NCBI GenBank assembly: GCA_028829895.1
Contig: CM054181.1
Span: 28,170,357 to 28,234,356 of the forward strand
Reading direction: 5' to 3'
Length of the DNA: 64,000 nt
Source of the DNA: Sinotaia quadrata
Taxonomy: Eukaryota > Mollusca > Gastropoda > Architaenioglossa > Viviparidae
Below are positions 61,301-64,000 of this stretch, one piece after another (position 1 is the first letter of the stretch; the number at the start of each line of letters is the position of its first letter). A model generated the notes under the pieces. It was not told the origin of the DNA and made no database searches. It saw only the letters and a program-made list of their open reading frames with translations. The position numbers were made by a program, and so were the translations under genes.

Positions 61301-64000
61301 TGACCAATTATGTTTAATATTAGCAATCACTGCAAAGTTTAAGAAAATACTTTTATTGTGTCATAATTAGTAGTATAAGTAGGTCTTTTACAATTTAAAA
61401 AATATTTTATAATCAGATTCAAACATAAATATGTATTATAATCAGAGCAAATTCCTGAATTTATATAAATTTAGTTAATTCATTTTTTTTTTTAAGATAA
61501 AGTCTGATTTGATGGACTTGTACTCCATAAAATGTGAATTTGCTGTTTGCTGAAGGCAAATAAAACAAATATTCAATCAGCAAGAATATGTTCAGTATTA
61601 TATACATGTAGTTATTAGTATGACTACTTGTGTTTCAAATCAGAAATATAAAAATTATTTTTTTAAATATTGGTAACATATTTCTAAACTATGTAAAACA
61701 GATTTGTAAATTGAAATATCCACCCCTTAAAGCATTTGTCATAGTTATCTTTGTAAAAGGTACGTCATCAACAAAGGTTCAAGTTCAGCTGTCAGTTTAC
61801 ACATCCAGTGAAATTTTACACTGGTGTAATTTCATTCAATTGTCATAAAATATTAATATATCTGTTTTGAACATAACTTTTAATTAATATTTTAAAACTG
61901 TCTCACAAGTAGTACTTTAAATTAATGGTTATGTTTGAAGAATTGCTTGAAATAAACATTAAAGAACTTGAGATTCCAGTCATTTTTTGTTCAGTGCCAA
62001 GCCTAGCTATATGCATAGGAATATTACTGTTTGTTCTTATCAGTGTACATGAAGGTTTCTGCATTTACCTATTCCAGAATTCATGATAAAATTAAAAATA
62101 ACATTTGTAACCATCAAAATTAAAATAAAATATGTAGATTTATACCAATAACAAGTAGTGTTTCTTTGTTTTTGGCCCCTCTTAGCCTAAAAAAAAATAA
62201 CTGTTGACATTTACATATCTCTGGAAGAATCCTAACCATTACAGAATAAATTAATTGGTATTTTGAACTTTGTTGACAAACTGTTTTCAAATTCTTCAGC
62301 TAGAAGTTATGGCACAAATATGGTCAACTTTTAGGCACTGAAAAGGTGAATGTATGCGTGTGCATTTGTACTGAGAGTTCTCATTCTGCAAATAGAAAGC
62401 ATGGTGCAACTTCATTGCAGTTGATTGTGCCTGTTTAGTAATGTGGCAATTTTCAATATCAGTGAGATGTGGCATTACATGTGATTCCTATTAATAGGTA
62501 CAGTTCAGGTTGTGAGTTATTCACTTGACAGGAAAAATCACTATTTCATTGTGAGTTAATAAAGAATATTTAAGAACATTTTAGTTAAAGCATTTTTTTT
62601 TTTTTAATTTCTATAGACAGATCCATATGTTAAACAGCACAGTTTGTTTTGTTTGTGAGAACTGAAACTGCAATGATGTTTGTGATTGCTTTCGTCAGTA
62701 TTATGAAAATAAGAAAATCCCTTGGTCTTGCTGTGTCACGTCTGTGAGCATGTTTTGGCTGCATCTAAGTCCACTTAAGAATTTGTTCTAATCTAAAGCA
62801 ATGGGGAATGTGTTTCTTTTCATTATAATCAGAAGTGCATTATGTTGTTGTTCAGATTTAATTCTCTTAAGTAAAGATATTGTTAATTATATGAAGGAAG
62901 GTAAGTAATTTGTAGTTACAAAATAAAATAAAGATGATTTAACCAAATTATTGCTTGTGTGCTCCTTTTTTAAGAAATAAATTGCTTAGATATATATGAT
63001 GGTAATTACACAAACAAAGAGTGTTTCTTTTCTTTTACTCCAACATTTCCACAAACTGTACAATTTAAAATATTCATTTCAGAAATTATTATTGATGTTT
63101 GTAAAGTAACAATTTAAAATATATTTTGATGTTTCATGGGATATATTCTAATGTGTTCAAAATCATTTAATTTGTCTGTAGTATCATTAAATTTGTTTTT
63201 GTCAGATATCACTAAGTTCATATTAGTTATTAACTTGTATAAAATATTGTTTTTGTGGTGTTATGTACACTTTAATATTTACTTTAGAATACTTAGAGAT
63301 AATATAGATAAGATACAATTTATCAGATTAACATTTGCTGCATTCTTAAAAGTGCTTAATAAATTTGGTTTTTATTTGGTAGAAAAATAAATTTGAAGCT
63401 GTTTTTGACTTTGGCTGGTCTTTGTTTTGGTTCCATATATTTCACCAGTCTGCTCTTTGTTTCTGTCTTTTTTTTTCTTTATTTTATTCCTGGATAAGCT
63501 ACAACTTGGGTGGGGAGGGGGTGAATGTAAGTTGAATTACATATGCTTGTAATCTTGTGTCAAATACATTCAACAACAGTCCTGTTCCTTTCATTACTGA
63601 AGTGTGTATTGACTTAATATTTGATCAGATGGATCTTTATTAAATGATTGAAATTGAATTTATTTTTATTTATGCATGTATTCTGTTGGATTATATATGA
63701 GACTATAGTGGACCCTCACATAGCATTGGGTTTGCATAACATTAGGCCTTTCTTAGATGTTTGTGTATTCACTTAGCATTAGAATCTGTACATTAACCAT
63801 ATTTGGACTGTCAGGCTCCACAAATGAGCTCCTATCTTATCTCAGCAAATCAGAAACACTGTTGCAGAGTGTTTTGGTCTTTTTTTTAAATGTAGTTTTG
63901 GCTGCATTAAAGAGCTAAAAATAATAACTATTTTATTAATTGAAGTACCTTCTGCAATTAACAATGGCATCTAAAACAAGTTTAAATAAAGGACATACCA
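58341..64000 (+). other. CSTF3 intron 3 (continues past the window)
   Basis: AT-rich intronic DNA. I searched for the next CSTF3 exon and found none. Near 63708-63890, TATAGTGGACCCTCACATAG with GCATAACATTAGG resembles the end of a pogo-like repeat, but no second end was seen. Open frames here are AT-rich chance frames. Confidence 0.6.

Noticed and set aside
63705..63890. Possible pogo-like end (GTGGACCCTCACATAGCATT)
   Set aside because: Only one end is visible before the window stops; too little for a call.

Overview
The window is AT-rich nuclear DNA of a metazoan: spliced genes with GT-AG introns from about 1 kb to over 8 kb, CA/GA microsatellites, many minisatellites and decayed hAT DNA transposons. 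The best-read protein is a vertebrate-like (animal type II) cryptochrome. Together with the repeat content this suggests an invertebrate, perhaps a mollusc or another lophotrochozoan, but I cannot fix the species. There are no bacterial features.

Three genes can be read exon by exon. (1) A cryptochrome lies on the minus strand, 5894-20891: 12 exons, 552 codons, every exon junction phase-consistent. (2) A METTL25-family methyltransferase lies on the plus strand, 35411-42166: 6 exons, 739 codons. (3) The 5' end of CSTF3 (cleavage stimulation factor subunit 3, HAT-repeat protein) lies on the plus strand from 49841 and runs off the window after its third exon at 58340. cry and METTL25 are head to head across about 14.5 kb. 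METTL25 and CSTF3 are tandem, about 7.7 kb apart. A possible 3' end of a fourth, unidentified plus-strand gene (1225-1690) would converge on cry. The genes do not form a pathway: they are a clock repressor, a methyltransferase-like protein and an mRNA 3'-end processing factor.

Layout: 1-1200 AT-rich DNA with a purine-rich minisatellite; 1225-1690 possible terminal exons; 1.7-5.9 kb probable long cry 3' UTR or flank with a hAT remnant and several minisatellites; 5.9-20.9 kb cry; 20.9-35.4 kb intergenic region with E-box/E'-box and CRE sites, a 51-bp hAT miniature element, long microsatellites and a run of minisatellites at 28.2-30.1 kb; 35.4-42.2 kb METTL25; 42.2-49.8 kb intergenic region with tandem duplications, a hAT end, a GC-rich inverted-repeat pair and poly-C/poly-G tracts; 49.8-64 kb CSTF3 exons 1-3, with intron 1 holding a 2.0-kb terminal-inverted-repeat element and an internally deleted hAT with a perfect 8-bp target duplication.

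The most unusual signal is that both METTL25 (after exon 5) and cry (after exon 7) carry, in the downstream intron, a degenerate tandem array whose unit includes a copy of the 3' end of the preceding exon. In METTL25 the most distal copy differs from the exon almost only at synonymous positions.
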